Shown here: in pieces, positions 1 through 5,982 of the stretch
How the letters are laid out: each line of letters starts with the position of its first letter
How positions within the stretch are numbered: position 1 is the stretch's first letter
Source of the DNA: Treponema sp.
Lineage (GTDB): Bacteria > Spirochaetota > Spirochaetia > Treponematales > Breznakiellaceae
Length of the DNA: 11,476 nucleotides
NCBI GenBank assembly: GCA_031288005.1
Contig: JAITSE010000059.1
Coordinates: forward strand, 1 to 11,476
Direction: 5' to 3'
Notes under the pieces: model-generated
Databases searched by the model: none
What the model was told of the DNA's origin: nothing
The model's input: the letters and a program-made list of their open reading frames with translations, nothing else
Made by a program: the position numbers and the translations under genes

Positions 1-73
1 CAAAACGTAAAATGGATAAACAAAAAACCCGGAAGGAATGATGATAAAAGAACATGATATTTCCCTGACCCAA
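1..73 (-). CDS. Peptide-binding lipoprotein, 5' end only (duplicate copy)
   Basis: This is the first 24 codons or so of the same minus-strand gene that is complete at 9856-11430, and it runs off the left edge of the window. Both candidate start codons are present: TTG at 73-71 and ATG at 55-53. It is identical to the right-hand copy, so it should be counted as the same gene if the molecule is circular, not as a second paralogue. If the molecule is linear, it would be the start of another copy of the gene, as expected in a tandem duplication. Confidence 0.8.
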   Translation of the reverse strand, partial: MGQGNIMFFYHHSFRVFCLSILRF

Positions 74-119
74 ACAAGGTTCTCCTTATTGAATCAGAGT
101 ATGGCATAAAAGGGGGGGG
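1..119. repeat. 119-bp terminal direct repeat, left copy
   Basis: These bases are identical to 11358-11476, ending in both copies at the eighth G of a G run. The repeat covers the 5' end of the peptide-binding lipoprotein gene and its immediate upstream region. Joining the copies gives an 11,357-bp circle in which every gene is whole. The length 119 equals a k-mer size used by the MEGAHIT assembler, so the overlap is probably the graph node shared by the two ends of one contig and not a biological terminal repeat. Confidence 0.97.
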
Positions 120-260
120 TAGTATCCCCCCACGCGCCCCAACCACCGGCGTGTGCCCCCCCCCCCCCACCACCCCCCCAGTTGCCCCTTTCCACCCCTA
201 GGTCTTTATTTTTTAATTCGTTGCTTGTTTTTTTTTCACCCCCAGGGGGGTAAAAAAAAC
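112..260. other. Homopolymer-rich intergenic tract
   Basis: In this stretch I count G8 (112-119), C6 (126-131), C13 (156-168), C7 (173-179), T9 (228-236) and A8 (252-259), separated by C-rich plus-strand sequence. G8 and C6 can pair across a TAGTAT loop. Nothing here codes for protein. In the circular reading it is the region shared by the divergent nagA and peptide-binding-protein genes. It is either a slippage-prone regulatory tract, as known upstream of tpr genes in Treponema pallidum, or low-quality sequence, because the minus strand looks like G-overcalled read tails. I cannot separate these from the sequence alone. Confidence 0.7.
227..260. repeat. Imperfect inverted repeat, T-run/C-run against G-run/A-run
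   Basis: The left arm (G, T9, CA, C5) and the right arm (G6, T, A8, C) pair along nearly their whole length with one bulged C at 237 and a tiny loop around 244. The polarity is T-stem-A on both strands, so neither strand ends the hairpin in a U tract. It is therefore not a normal intrinsic terminator. It is a strong self-complementary block that could impede polymerases, in the cell or during sequencing. Confidence 0.75.
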
Positions 261-266
261 TCCTAA

Positions 267-287
267 GCAAGCCGCTCCGCGGCTTGC
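267..287. repeat. Perfect 9-bp inverted repeat upstream of nagA
   Basis: GCAAGCCGC (267-275) and GCGGCTTGC (279-287) are exact reverse complements around the loop TCC. The repeat ends 2 bp before a candidate -35 element of nagA. It could be an operator for a dimeric regulator, a mobile REP-like palindrome, or an RNA hairpin. On the minus strand it is followed by TTAGGAG and then T8, which is a poor terminator layout with no minus-strand gene upstream to serve. Confidence 0.7.
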
Positions 288-288
288 A

Positions 289-325
289 TTGAATCTTCCT
301 AATTATCCACTATATTTGATATAAT
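289..325 (+). promoter_or_regulatory. Candidate nagA promoter region
   Basis: Two overlapping sigma-70-like options are visible. The first is TTGAAT (289-294), a 16-bp spacer and TATATT (311-316), which would start transcription near 323 with a very short leader. The second is an extended -10, TG at 317-318 followed by TATAAT at 320-325, without a clear -35. It would start transcription near 332-334, at or almost at the nagA start codon. The second has the better -10 match, but the GGAG at 326-329 would then lie upstream of the transcript. No transcript data support either. Confidence 0.45.
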
Positions 326-333
326 GGAGCGCT

Positions 334-1503
334 ATGAATCCTATCTGCCTATGTAACGGAACAGTATTGACAGGTTTTGCCGTCATGGAGAAATGCGCCG
401 TGCTGATTGAAGACGGCGCGGTGTCGGATGTCTTTTCCCAAAGGCGTTTTGAGCAAAAGCGCCTCCCTCCTTCCACTGAGATTCTTGACGCGGGGGGCGC
501 GTATATAGCGCCGGGCTTCATCGACACCCACATCCACGGAATAGGGGGCTTCGGGACCGATGACGCTTCAACCGAGGCGGTAATCGAGATGTCCCGGGCC
601 CTTGTCAAAAGCGGCGTAAGCGCCTTCAACCCAACCTTATATCCCACGGCTCAGGAAGAGATGCTCAAAGCGGCGCGGAACGTTGCCGCGGCTATGGGCA
701 GGGAGCCGGGCGCCCGGATCATGGGGCTGCATCTGGAAGGCCCTTTTATCTCCCCGGCCCGCATAGGGGTTCAGAGGCCGGAGACGCTCATGCCTGTGGA
801 CATCCCTTATATGGAGAAGCTGTGGGAGGCCTCGGGCGGGCATATCGTCAACATGACTGTCGCCCCGGAGCTTAAGGGCATGAGGGAGCTTGCCCTTTAC
901 TGCATCAAGAAGGGGATAATCCTTCAGGCCGGGCATACGGACGCCAGGTACGAAAACATGGTGGAGGGTATGCAGGCGGGGATACTCCATTCCACACACC
1001 TCTTTAACGCCATGAGCAAGCTGGATCACCGCAACCCCAACGCTGCGGGCGCGATACTTATCCACCCGGAAATGTCCTGCGAAATCATCGCCGACGGCTT
1101 CCACGTGCATCCCGACCTGTTCAAGCTGCTCCTTAGGGACAAGCCCGCGGACAAGATCGTGCTGGTTACGGACAGCCTGAAACCCACAGGCCAGGCGGAG
1201 GCTCCCTTCTTTGCCAACGGGGAGGAAGTGATATTAAAAGACGGCGTGTTCCAGAGGAAAGCCGACGATGTAATAGCCGGCTCATCTCTCACCATGATCC
1301 GGGGGGTTCAAAACCTGACGGCCTTCGGCTTTAGGCTGGAGGATGCGGTAAAGACCGCGGGCTTTAATCCGGCCCAGGTGATGCGCTACAGGGGCAAGGG
1401 CGCTATCATTCCGGGCGGAGACGCCGATATTGTGGTCTTTGACAGAGATTTCAATGTCCTTGCGCTTATCGCCGCGGGGATGCTTAAATACAATCTTTTA
1501 TAA
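334..1503 (+). CDS. nagA: N-acetylglucosamine-6-phosphate deacetylase
   Basis: This cytoplasmic amidohydrolase removes acetate from GlcNAc-6-phosphate to give glucosamine-6-phosphate, the first committed step of amino-sugar breakdown. The 389 residues match the usual family length of about 380. The N-terminal strand domain leads to [10 protein letters not shown] (metal-site H66 and H68). It continues with HLEGPF (E135), AGHTDA (H201), THLFNAM (H222), DGFHVHP (H257) and VTDS (D280, the expected catalytic aspartate). The segment after the glutamate reads IGVQRPE, closer as I recall to Gram-positive-type enzymes than to the E. coli form. ATG at 334 has GGAG four bases upstream. nagB follows 17 bp downstream, so the two are surely cotranscribed. 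The other member of the family, a galactosamine-specific AgaA, is unlikely next to nagB. Confidence 0.95.
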   Translation: MNPICLCNGTVLTGFAVMEKCAVLIEDGAVSDVFSQRRFEQKRLPPSTEILDAGGAYIAPGFIDTHIHGIGGFGTDDASTEAVIEMSRALVKSGVSAFNPTLYPTAQEEMLKAARNVAAAMGREPGARIMGLHLEGPFISPARIGVQRPETLMPVDIPYMEKLWEASGGHIVNMTVAPELKGMRELALYCIKKGIILQAGHTDARYENMVEGMQAGILHSTHLFNAMSKLDHRNPNAAGAILIHPEMSCEIIADGFHVHPDLFKLLLRDKPADKIVLVTDSLKPTGQAEAPFFANGEEVILKDGVFQRKADDVIAGSSLTMIRGVQNLTAFGFRLEDAVKTAGFNPAQVMRYRGKGAIIPGGDADIVVFDRDFNVLALIAAGMLKYNLL

Positions 1504-1510
1504 TCGGTAC

Positions 1511-1515
1511 AGGAG
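1511..1515 (+). promoter_or_regulatory. Ribosome binding site of nagB
   Basis: AGGAG lies 5 bp before the ATG at 1521 within the 17-bp gap after the nagA stop. It fixes the nagB start and shows that nagB is translated from its own site. Confidence 0.75.
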
Positions 1516-1520
1516 AAATT

Positions 1521-2303
1521 ATGCGTTTAGTGATTCATAAAAACGCCGCGGAGGCCGGCAAGTGGGCCGCCGCTTATATTTCAGGCAGGATCAACGCCTT
1601 TAATGGCCGGGGGCGCCCTTTTGTTCTGGGCCTGCCTACAGGTTCCACTCCTCTTGAAACCTACAAGGAATTGATACGTCTCTACCGGGAGGGGCGGGTT
1701 TCTTTTGACGCGGTGGCTGCGTTTAACATGGATGAATACGCGGGGCTGCCTGAGGATCATCCCGCAAGCTACCACAGGTTTATGTGGGATAACTTTTTTT
1801 CCAGCGTGGATATACGCAAAGAAAACGTCCATATTCTGAACGGGATGGCCCCGGATTTAAGGCGGGAATGTGAGGTCTATGAAGAACAGATCCGCTCCCT
1901 GGGCGGGATTGAGCTTTTTCTGGGCGGCATGGGCGCGGACGGACACTTGGCTTTCAACGAGCCCGGCTCTTCCCTCAGGTCAAGAACGAGGGTAAAAACC
2001 CTTGCCAGGGCTACCCGCATAGCCAACGCCCGGTTTTTTGGCGGAGACGTCAATCAGGTGCCGGCCACGGCCTTAACGGTCGGCGTCGGCACTGTGATGG
2101 ACGCCCGGGAAGTGCTTATCCTGGCAACGGGACACGGCAAGGCCAGGGCGCTCCAGGCCGCTGTGGAAGGCGGGGTGAGTCAGATGTGTACCGTGTCCTG
2201 CCTGCAAATGCACCCCAGGGCCGTCATTGTCTGCGATGATGACGCCGCGGATGAGCTTAAATCAGGCACGGTCCGCTACTTCAAGGGCCTTGAGGGGCTG
2301 TGA
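1521..2303 (+). CDS. nagB: Glucosamine-6-phosphate deaminase
   Basis: NagB converts glucosamine-6-phosphate to fructose-6-phosphate and ammonia, feeding amino sugar carbon into glycolysis. The 260 residues compare with 266 in E. coli. The sugar-phosphate loop LPTGSTP is at 39-45. The active-site block AFNMDEY carries D71, and [13 protein letters not shown] carries D140, H142 and E147, matching the E. coli residues D72, D141, H143 and E148. The later block [17 protein letters not shown] is also typical. The full set of catalytic residues favours a true deaminase over the related 6-phosphogluconolactonases. The stop codon overlaps the GTG start of the following gene by 4 bp, which implies translational coupling. 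I cannot judge from sequence whether the enzyme is allosterically activated by GlcNAc-6-phosphate, as it is in E. coli. Confidence 0.96.
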   Translation: MRLVIHKNAAEAGKWAAAYISGRINAFNGRGRPFVLGLPTGSTPLETYKELIRLYREGRVSFDAVAAFNMDEYAGLPEDHPASYHRFMWDNFFSSVDIRKENVHILNGMAPDLRRECEVYEEQIRSLGGIELFLGGMGADGHLAFNEPGSSLRSRTRVKTLARATRIANARFFGGDVNQVPATALTVGVGTVMDAREVLILATGHGKARALQAAVEGGVSQMCTVSCLQMHPRAVIVCDDDAADELKSGTVRYFKGLEGL

Positions 2304-3511
2304 AATCTATGAGGCTGTCTGCGTTTGGCCGCCCCGGGGCGGCTCTTGCTGGAGGGGCGCTGTGCGCGCTGCTTATCTTCCCCGTCCAGGCTGCCGCCGG
2401 GCCTCCCGGGTCTCAGGAATCGGGGCAGCAAGCAGCCGGGCAGCAAGCGGCGGCGCAGCAAGCGGCCGCGGCAAAGAAGCGGGACTATCTGTCAGCCTTT
2501 TCCGATCCGGCCCGGCTCTGGGGTAACGGCGTAGAGGCGCTCATAGAGAAAACCTACCGGAAGAGTTTCAAAACCCGCATCATTGGCGGGCGGGTGATGA
2601 ACCTGAGGATGCCTTTTGCGGAGAATTTTGAGCGCCTGGAGCTTTCGGAGCAGGACTGGGAAATCCTGGGGAAGGGCAAGGCGGACCCCGTATTTCTCTG
2701 GGCTGAAGCGGAGGAGCTTCTCGGCACGGAGGACTTTGCCCGGTATACCGCGGTCCTGGGAGACGGGCGGGAAAAAGTCGTCATCCTGGATATTCCAAGC
2801 CAAACCTGGTCTGTATCGCTGGATTTTTTCGACATAGCCCGGATGAAGGCCGGGTCCTACCGCGGTCTGCCTCACCGCCCGTACATACTTGTTTCAGGCA
2901 AAGGGATAGAGGAGAAGGATGTTTATAATTACCTCTACTGCGTGGGCCGCGTTGGAATGGACTGCTCCGGCTTTGTGTGGAACATACTTTCCAGCGTAGC
3001 CGCAGCCGCAGGGACCGACCTGGGCCGTACTCTGCGGCGCAGTGTCGGCGCGCCCCGGAACGGGAACCCTTCCTTTTATGCGGGAACAAGCTTCTTTAAT
3101 TCCCGGAGCCGGGAAATCATTGCTGTGAAAGACGAAATCCGCAATCTAAAGCCCGCGGATATCCTGCTCTTCCGGGGGGAGGACGGCGGCGCCGTTCATT
3201 CGGCAATCATTCAATCGGTGAATCTCATGTCTGGAGTGATCCGCTACCTGCAAAGCACAGACGAAGCGCCCCAGAGAGAGCGGGGCTCTCATGAATCCTT
3301 TATCTACTTTGATCCCGCGTCTCCAAAAACCCGCCTGAGCGACCCTTCGGTTATCTGGATGCAGAAACGTTTCTCCCCATTTCCAGGGGAACTTGCGCCG
3401 CCTTTCTCAGACGATGGGGAGCGTTACCGGGCCTATCAGGAATTTGGCGGCGGACGGGTAGTAAGACTGCGCGTAATCGACGAGGCTGTAAAAAAACTTG
3501 CCCGGCGCTGA
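2300..3511 (+). CDS. Secreted NlpC/P60-type peptidoglycan peptidase
   Basis: This is a 403-residue protein with a signal peptide (hydrophobic stretch about 14-32, likely cut near the alanines at 30-33). An Ala/Gln linker follows (43-58), then a roughly 140-residue region I do not recognise. The C-terminal half carries the cysteine peptidase signature: MDCSGF with C222 as nucleophile, then ADILLF and H300 in the segment AVHSAII. H331 or Q318 could be the third residue. Family members cut peptide bonds in peptidoglycan stems, usually D-Glu to the diamino acid. GTG at 2300 is chosen because it makes a GTGA overlap with the nagB stop and has GAGGGG just upstream; ATG at 2309 is the alternative. 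Position in the nag operon points to cell-wall turnover or use. The catalytic region is clear, but the exact bond cut is not. Confidence 0.85.
   Translation: MKSMRLSAFGRPGAALAGGALCALLIFPVQAAAGPPGSQESGQQAAGQQAAAQQAAAAKKRDYLSAFSDPARLWGNGVEALIEKTYRKSFKTRIIGGRVMNLRMPFAENFERLELSEQDWEILGKGKADPVFLWAEAEELLGTEDFARYTAVLGDGREKVVILDIPSQTWSVSLDFFDIARMKAGSYRGLPHRPYILVSGKGIEEKDVYNYLYCVGRVGMDCSGFVWNILSSVAAAAGTDLGRTLRRSVGAPRNGNPSFYAGTSFFNSRSREIIAVKDEIRNLKPADILLFRGEDGGAVHSAIIQSVNLMSGVIRYLQSTDEAPQRERGSHESFIYFDPASPKTRLSDPSVIWMQKRFSPFPGELAPPFSDDGERYRAYQEFGGGRVVRLRVIDEAVKKLARR
2426..2470 (+). repeat. Three tandem 15-bp repeats coding for QQAA(G/A)
   Basis: Three 15-bp units start at 2426, 2441 and 2456, each beginning CAGCAAGC and differing at only a few positions. 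They encode the in-frame pentapeptides [10 protein letters not shown] and QQAAA at residues 43-57 of the NlpC/P60 protein, directly after the signal peptide. Copy number changes by slippage would keep the frame and only alter linker length. Confidence 0.9.
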
Positions 3512-3517
3512 CCGGGC
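3490..3517 (-). terminator. Intrinsic terminator of the minus-strand operon
   Basis: Read on the minus strand, GCCCGG, a 6-base loop and CCGGGC (3517-3500) are followed by AAG and then seven T residues (3496-3490). This begins 2 bp after the stop of the DHH gene and is a textbook Rho-independent layout, although the stem is only 6 bp. The whole T tract and most of the stem lie within the last codons of the convergent NlpC/P60 gene. On the plus strand the same hairpin is not followed by a T run, so it should work in one direction only. Confidence 0.7.
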
Positions 3518-3518
3518 T

Positions 3519-4685
3519 TCAACCGGCATTTATGTCTTTAATCATGCCGTCTATTCTACAGGCTATTTCGGCTGTGAAGGCATGAATATCCGGAACTTCG
3601 TCTTTAAGCACCCTAAAGCCTATTGCTCCCGGATGGCCTCCGCCGTTTGAAATCCCAAGGGTTTTTAAAACGGTTCGGAGATCCAAAACAGTAAATTTAG
3701 CGCTCCTGCGGAGCCTGAACTGAACAAAAGAGGAAAGCGATGGGTCATCATAGTACGCGACAAGCCCCAGTTTTCCGGCGTCCTCAGCCAAGGTATTCGC
3801 CGCGGCTTTGGAAACGTTGACCAGAAGTTCATTCCCGTACCGGCTGAAAAGTTCCGCCGATTCCTCTTTTCCCAAAGCCGCGTAGAAAATATACTCAGAT
3901 CGCAGTTTCTGTTTTAGAATGCGGTCAAAGCAAAGCTTCTCGCGCACCGAAAAAAGCTGTATCGTATCAAAAATGGCTTCCATGGACGCCAGGTTATTGC
4001 TGTTCTTTCTGGTTTTTTCGACCAGGAGTTTATCAAAGGCCTGGCTCAAAATAGAATAATACCAGCGTTCTTTTGCGGATTTTAGGTACTTTCCCATGTG
4101 GGAATCGCCTACAATTCCCGTTAAGACAGCCAGCGCAATATTCCGGGAGAAAAAATCCACGCCGGGGAACCGGTCTTTTTGCCGTGAAAATTTAAAGCAA
4201 AGATAGCCGATAAGTTCACAGGCGCTTGAAGCTTCGGAAACCAGGCAATAGCCAGGATCGCCGGCGTATGAAGCGTCCGCTCCCAAGTGATGATCGATCT
4301 CTATCTTTCTGATCCCAGGATCCGAAAGAAGCTGGTCTATTACAGCGTTACTGCTTATCATTTCCGGTTTCGGCGTATCAAGAATGACTAGGGCCGCAAT
4401 ATCCTTCGGTATAGAATTCGGGTCATAAAGGATGTCAATGCCGTTGTACTTGCAGATCGCCAGCAGATAGTTAAATTGTTCCATCACCGGCATGGGCAGA
4501 AAAATAGAAACGTCTTTTTCCTGCTTGCGCAGGAGCAGGGAAAAGGCGGCCAGTGAAGCGATACAATCCGTATCGGGATTTTGATGACCCACGAGCAGAA
4601 ATGAATTCAAGCGCGCTGTTTCATCAATAATATTTTTGACACAGCGGTTTTTTTCCGCTATTGTCCTGATTTCTTTTTTTTCCAT
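3519..4685 (-). CDS. DHH/DHHA1 family phosphoesterase (NrnA-like)
   Basis: This is a 388-residue cytoplasmic protein of the DHH superfamily of manganese-dependent phosphoesterases. The metal motifs appear in order: GHQNPDTD (H34, D38, D40), VILDTP (D103), IEIDHH (D131, H132, H133) and GIVGDSHMGK (D194). The C-terminal DHHA1 substrate domain shows SNGGGHPGAIGF (GGGH at 348-351). Relatives degrade short RNA, dephosphorylate pAp or cleave cyclic dinucleotides. The DHHA1 ending favours NrnA-like activity, whereas the first motif NPDTD recalls family II pyrophosphatases. It is longer than typical NrnA (about 310-340), with extra sequence in the middle around 195-265. It starts 14 bp after the lipoprotein stop, with a weak AAGAGAA site overlapping that stop. 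The family is certain; the substrate is not. Confidence 0.88.
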   Translation of the reverse strand: MEKKEIRTIAEKNRCVKNIIDETARLNSFLLVGHQNPDTDCIASLAAFSLLLRKQEKDVSIFLPMPVMEQFNYLLAICKYNGIDILYDPNSIPKDIAALVILDTPKPEMISSNAVIDQLLSDPGIRKIEIDHHLGADASYAGDPGYCLVSEASSACELIGYLCFKFSRQKDRFPGVDFFSRNIALAVLTGIVGDSHMGKYLKSAKERWYYSILSQAFDKLLVEKTRKNSNNLASMEAIFDTIQLFSVREKLCFDRILKQKLRSEYIFYAALGKEESAELFSRYGNELLVNVSKAAANTLAEDAGKLGLVAYYDDPSLSSFVQFRLRRSAKFTVLDLRTVLKTLGISNGGGHPGAIGFRVLKDEVPDIHAFTAEIACRIDGMIKDINAG

Positions 4686-4699
4686 AATGCATAATTCTC

Positions 4700-5884
4700 T
4701 TATTCAAACTCCCGGTTTTCAGGAGCGTTAATTACCATAAAACCCGCCGCGCCGATCCGCCAATCTTGCTGTTCTTCCCAGGAAGCAATCAGTACGGGTC
4801 CCGCAAATCCTATCCGGGTATATACAAAGCCCTGGGGCAGGTAAGGCAGGGTAAATGTTTCCGTCGCTGGCGAAGGTCCCGCAAGGATGCCCCGGCCCCC
4901 GGGAAAGACCAGCGCCGCTGTATCCGGCGGGCGGTAAAATCCCGCAAGTTCCAAAATTTCTCCCTCGCCTGAAACTTCGCTTTGCAGGGAGAAATACCGG
5001 CGGGCGGGAAATTCCGGCGATACCACCGCCGCAACCAGGGTTTTTCCGTTTCCCGCCGAGTGTTCCGCTTCTTCAAGAGCCGCGCGTAAAGGCGGGGGAA
5101 TATCATTTCCTGCATAGGGCTTCATCGCTTTTCTGAAAACCCCGGCGGAAGAAGGTTCGCCGGGGAACTCAAGGTCCCGGGTGCGGAAATAGCGGATTTC
5201 GGGTGAAGATCCTCCGCGTACCGCCCGGAAATACCAGAGGCCGTCCCTCCCAAGAGAAAGGTCGTCCAGATTCCAGCCTTCCACCTGTGGCAGTGCGGAG
5301 AAGGCCGGAATCTCAATTTCTTCCATGGCAAGAAGATCTGTCCTAAGGCCCCAAGCTCTTACCGCCGGAAGAATCGGCGTCTCATCCCCGCTATGGGGAA
5401 AAAAATCATCTCTGTGAAGTAGTACCACCGGAGTGTTCCGGTACATAAACAGCGCCGATGCCGTATAGGGGCCCCAGGCATTTTCTTGTTCCGCGACGCG
5501 GTATAGACCTAAGCCGTCTTTCCGAATTTCCCATGCTAAAAATCCGTCCCGGTTAACCGCCATGATAAGACGCCCCTCTCCATCAACCGCAAAGCCTGCC
5601 GTATACCTGGCCTGCGGCCAAGGTGTAAAGGGTTCTCCCGACGCTTCCGCCGGACCGGGTATGTTTGCGGGTCCGGCATCGGTAAATTCAAACCAGAGAG
5701 GCGCTTCTCCGCTTTTGACAAGGGCCAGGAGGCTGCTGGGTACAAAAACCGGATCTTCTCCGCGGATTCCGTCCTTTATGGAAGCCGTCTGTGGCCGGGG
5801 CGCACAAGCTCCGGCAGACGCCAAAACCGCCATCAATATACAAACAATACACAGATAAAAATAAACGGAGCGATTAACCATCAT
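4700..5884 (-). CDS. Putative lipoprotein of unknown function
   Basis: I do not recognise a family. From the ATG at 5884 the protein has 394 residues. It has a basic start, a hydrophobic core and a relaxed lipobox ending in cysteine 27 (segment ASAGAC), so it is probably lipid-anchored outside the inner membrane. The first in-frame start is a TTG at 5950, but it would add 22 residues that spoil the signal peptide and it has no ribosome site. ATG at 5881 is equally possible. Neither ATG has a clear ribosome site. The body is rich in Trp, Tyr, Phe, Gly and Pro with strand-like segments (for example GLWYFRAV, SWEEQQDWRIGAAGFMVI), which might form a beta-propeller-like fold; this is only an impression. 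It lies 98 bp after the ABC ATPase gene and 14 bp before the DHH gene, so it is likely cotranscribed with the latter. Confidence 0.75.
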   Translation of the reverse strand: MMVNRSVYFYLCIVCILMAVLASAGACAPRPQTASIKDGIRGEDPVFVPSSLLALVKSGEAPLWFEFTDAGPANIPGPAEASGEPFTPWPQARYTAGFAVDGEGRLIMAVNRDGFLAWEIRKDGLGLYRVAEQENAWGPYTASALFMYRNTPVVLLHRDDFFPHSGDETPILPAVRAWGLRTDLLAMEEIEIPAFSALPQVEGWNLDDLSLGRDGLWYFRAVRGGSSPEIRYFRTRDLEFPGEPSSAGVFRKAMKPYAGNDIPPPLRAALEEAEHSAGNGKTLVAAVVSPEFPARRYFSLQSEVSGEGEILELAGFYRPPDTAALVFPGGRGILAGPSPATETFTLPYLPQGFVYTRIGFAGPVLIASWEEQQDWRIGAAGFMVINAPENREFE

Positions 5885-5982
5885 GTTAATAATATCAGAA
5901 AACGGGAAGAAAAAAAAGACTTTTCGATAAATGAAACCCGGTATCAACAAGGAGAGCAGCGAGTTTAGCTTAAATCCGCCGC

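Noticed and set aside
1..73. A second paralogous binding-protein gene at the left edge
   Set aside because: It is base-for-base identical to the right-hand copy and is best explained as the same locus read twice.
227..260. Intrinsic terminator at the T9/A8 palindrome
   Set aside because: The U tract precedes the stem and an A tract follows on both strands, the wrong polarity for a terminator.
120..333. CRISPR array or RNA gene in the intergenic region
   Set aside because: There are no regularly spaced repeats with unique spacers, and no tRNA or riboswitch fold could be recognised; the repeats are homopolymers and two simple palindromes.
637..1110. Minus-strand reading frame of 157 codons
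   Set aside because: It is a shadow of nagA with no recognisable protein features.
3500..3517. Plus-strand terminator for the nag operon
   Set aside because: The hairpin is followed by TTCAACC on the plus strand and not by a T run.
5885..5950. Upstream TTG start at 5950 for the unknown lipoprotein
   Set aside because: It has no ribosome site and would place 22 hydrophobic, unusual residues before a good lipoprotein signal peptide.
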